Assembly: GCA_003229235.1 (NCBI GenBank)
Contig: QIIH01000450.1
Coordinates: forward strand, 1 to 6,565
DNA: 6,565 nucleotides
Direction: 5' to 3'
From: Flavobacteriales bacterium
Lineage (GTDB): Bacteria; Bacteroidota; Bacteroidia; Flavobacteriales; Flavobacteriaceae
This document shows positions 5,313 through 6,565 of the stretch, in pieces (the stretch's first letter is position 1; each line of letters opens with the position of its first letter). The notes below the pieces were generated by a model. It made no database searches. It was not told the origin of the DNA and saw only the letters and a program-made list of their open reading frames with translations. The position numbers and the translations under genes were made by a program.

Positions 5313-6503
5313 CTAGTTATTTTGAGTTACTACAGATCCGTTTCCGTTTCCGATCTGGTTAACAACACTGTTGTGGTTGTTACCAGATTGAGTAACCATA
5401 CTTGTGTTACTGTTACCGTCCTGGTTAACAAAAGAGGTCTGCTGAAAACCATTCTGGTCAACATTACTCATGTTAGAATCACCATTTTGATCAACATCTG
5501 AATTGTTCTCGTTACCATCCTGAGTAGTTACAGCACCGTTTAGATTACCTAATTGGTTGATGGTAGAGATGTTCGAGTCACCTGTTTGAGTAGCAGAAGC
5601 ATTGTTTCCGTCACCTTCAGAAGTGTTCTGAGCATCATTCATGTCTCCAAACTGACCAATGTAAGCCGTGTTCATGTCTCCAATTTGTAAGTTTCCAAAA
5701 AATCCACCGTTAGCGTCGTTCAAGTCTCCCATTTGCTCAATAGAACCAACGTTCATGTTACCGTACTGTCCAGAACCAGAGTTGTTATCGTTACCGATAG
5801 AAGAGTTAGTAGCCGTGTTATTGTCTCCTTGTTGGTTAATACCCCAAATTAGAGAAACACCACCACCAAGGTTACGCTCACCATCTTGTAATGAGCTAGC
5901 TGTGTTAGAAGCACCATTCTGAGTGATTTTAAATTGGTTATCAATACCGTCTTGTCTCAAGTTATCCACAAGGTTGTCAGTCCCAATTTGATCAACATCG
6001 GCGTTGTTGCGATCACCTGTTTGGCGCACACCCCATTGACCACCGTTAGTAACGTTGCCAGTACCATTTTGATTAATGTCAGAAAAGTTGTCTGTACCAT
6101 CTTGTCTTGTACCAGCGTTGTTACCATCTCCTATTGAAGTTGTAAAAGCGTCGTTGTCAGTACCCGTTTGGTAAGTACCCCAAATTAGAGAACCACCACC
6201 ACCAAGGTTACCATTACCATCTTGTAAAGTAACAGCGTTGTTACCAGTACCATCTTGTGTTGTCTTAAATTGGTTGTCGTTACCTATTTGGTCTTTGTCA
6301 GATACGTTACTAGTTCCATCTTGATCAACTTCGGCGTCGTTATTGTCGCCTACTTGGTCAACATCAGAGTCGTTCATATACCCTGTTTGAGCAACATCAG
6401 AAATGTTACCACTACCTGTTTGATTTACTTGACTATCATTCATTTGAGCGAAAGCAAAGGTTCCGCAAAATAGTGCGATTGCGCACATAACTACTTTTTT
6501 CAT
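5313..6503 (-). CDS. csgA: CsgA1: long curlin, 31 eleven-residue units with aromatic loop insertions
   Basis: This 396-residue secreted curlin has a signal peptide ending FAFA/QMN (residues 1-19). Residues 23-388 form 31 units of the pattern x3-V/I-x-Q-x-G-x-x-N, ending in the partial unit GSVVTQNN. No Pro or Cys is present after the signal peptide. Five units are longer than 11 residues: 8 and 17 (18 residues, containing SLIWG), 12 and 21 (16 residues, NGGQWG and NGGFFG), and 14 (12 residues). The set 8-12 recurs as 17-21, showing an internal duplication. The mature start (QMNDSQVNQTG) and the end (GNNHNSVVNQIGNGN) closely match CsgA2, so the two genes are paralogues sharing export and tip sequences. 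It is first in the cluster and could be the more abundant subunit, which is inference. The fibre role follows from the repeat pattern and from csgE/F/G nearby. Confidence 0.88.
   Translation of the reverse strand: MKKVVMCAIALFCGTFAFAQMNDSQVNQTGSGNISDVAQTGYMNDSDVDQVGDNNDAEVDQDGTSNVSDKDQIGNDNQFKTTQDGTGNNAVTLQDGNGNLGGGGSLIWGTYQTGTDNDAFTTSIGDGNNAGTRQDGTDNFSDINQNGTGNVTNGGQWGVRQTGDRNNADVDQIGTDNLVDNLRQDGIDNQFKITQNGASNTASSLQDGERNLGGGVSLIWGINQQGDNNTATNSSIGNDNNSGSGQYGNMNVGSIEQMGDLNDANGGFFGNLQIGDMNTAYIGQFGDMNDAQNTSEGDGNNASATQTGDSNISTINQLGNLNGAVTTQDGNENNSDVDQNGDSNMSNVDQNGFQQTSFVNQDGNSNTSMVTQSGNNHNSVVNQIGNGNGSVVTQNN
5316..6437 (-). repeat. Coding tandem array of 31 degenerate 33-bp units plus a partial unit (CsgA1)
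   Basis: The array covers residues 23-396 of the first curlin. Period is 33 bp, broken by insertions of 21, 15, 3, 21 and 15 bp in units 8, 12, 14, 17 and 21. The Gln at position 6 is replaced by Ser in units 9, 18 and 23. Confidence 0.9.
5637..6272 (-). repeat. Internal duplication in CsgA1: two 300-bp copies, 336 bp apart
   Basis: Copy A (5973-6272, units 6-13) and copy B (5637-5936, units 15-22) share the same order of unit types and the same two loop insertions. At DNA level the SLIWG region is nearly identical: CCCCAAATTAGAGAA occurs at 5842 and again at 6178, exactly 336 bp (112 codons) apart, followed by CACCACCACCAAGGTTA in both. Elsewhere the copies have diverged. A shorter third echo follows at 5538-5636 (units 23-25), which resembles units 9-11. 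Confidence 0.85.
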
Positions 6504-6565
6504 AATCGTTTAGTTTAAAAATTTAAGTTAAAATTATTTTCAATTTTATTGTTACTGTTTAAAAT
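6504..6565 (-). other. AT-rich leader upstream of CsgA1, no confident promoter
   Basis: The 62 bp before the CsgA1 start are almost entirely A/T. TAnnTTT-like stretches are present (TAATTTTA, TAAATTTT), but none is a full TAnnTTTG with a TTG at a suitable distance. The true promoter is probably further right, outside the window. Confidence 0.4.

Noticed and set aside
3980..6437. CRISPR array or variable-number tandem repeat locus
   Set aside because: The 33-bp periodicity is a codon-level protein repeat. The DNA units are degenerate, there are no constant repeats separating unique spacers, and no cas genes are present.
6504..6565. Promoter directly upstream of CsgA1
   Set aside because: The near matches TAATTTTA and TAAATTTT lack the terminal G, and no TTG lies at a suitable distance. 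In DNA this AT-rich such matches occur by chance.

Overview
The window is a curli-type (nucleation-precipitation, type VIII secretion) functional amyloid locus from an AT-rich Bacteroidota genome, most likely a Flavobacteriia member. The lineage call rests on four things: the architecture of the Csg proteins (a CsgG with an extra C-terminal barrel, a two-domain CsgE, very long curlins built from 11-residue units), a TTG / TAnnTTTG-type promoter, AT-rich and Shine-Dalgarno-poor leaders, and a surface-type lipoprotein with acidic residues after the lipidated Cys. Every gene is on the minus strand, so transcription runs from the right end of the window to the left.

In transcription order the layout is: (1) a 62-bp AT-rich leader (6504-6565); (2) a CsgA-like curlin with 31 units (5313-6503), referred to here as CsgA1; (3) a 79-bp spacer almost filled by a long imperfect inverted repeat (5255-5312); (4) a second, more acidic CsgA-like curlin with 34 units (3977-5233), referred to as CsgA2; (5) a 77-bp spacer holding a terminator-like hairpin and a good promoter candidate; (6) a short CsgB-like curlin (3351-3860); (7) csgE with an extra N-terminal domain (2580-3344); (8) csgF (2178-2570); (9) csgG with an extra C-terminal beta-barrel-like domain (720-2162); (10) a lipoprotein with a carboxypeptidase-regulatory-like domain and an Fn3-like domain (starts at 733, runs off the left edge), overlapping csgG by 14 bp. 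Spacers inside the csgB-E-F-G-lipoprotein block are 6, 9, 15 and -14 bp, so it reads as one operon. No gene-free stretch exceeds 80 bp.

By the E. coli model, CsgA1 and CsgA2 would be the fibre subunits, secreted through the CsgG pore with the CsgE cap on the periplasmic side and CsgF on the outer side. The CsgB-like protein would nucleate polymerisation at the surface. No csgD and no separate csgC is present. The N-terminal domain of CsgE may supply a CsgC/CsgH-like chaperone function, and the C-terminal part of CsgG adds about eight predicted outer-membrane strands per subunit. The least ordinary parts are the curlins: both obey an exact 11-residue period with rare glycine-rich or acidic loop insertions, CsgA1 carries a 112-residue internal duplication, and CsgA2 has a central block with a 22-residue alternation in which the core hydrophobic position is mostly lost.
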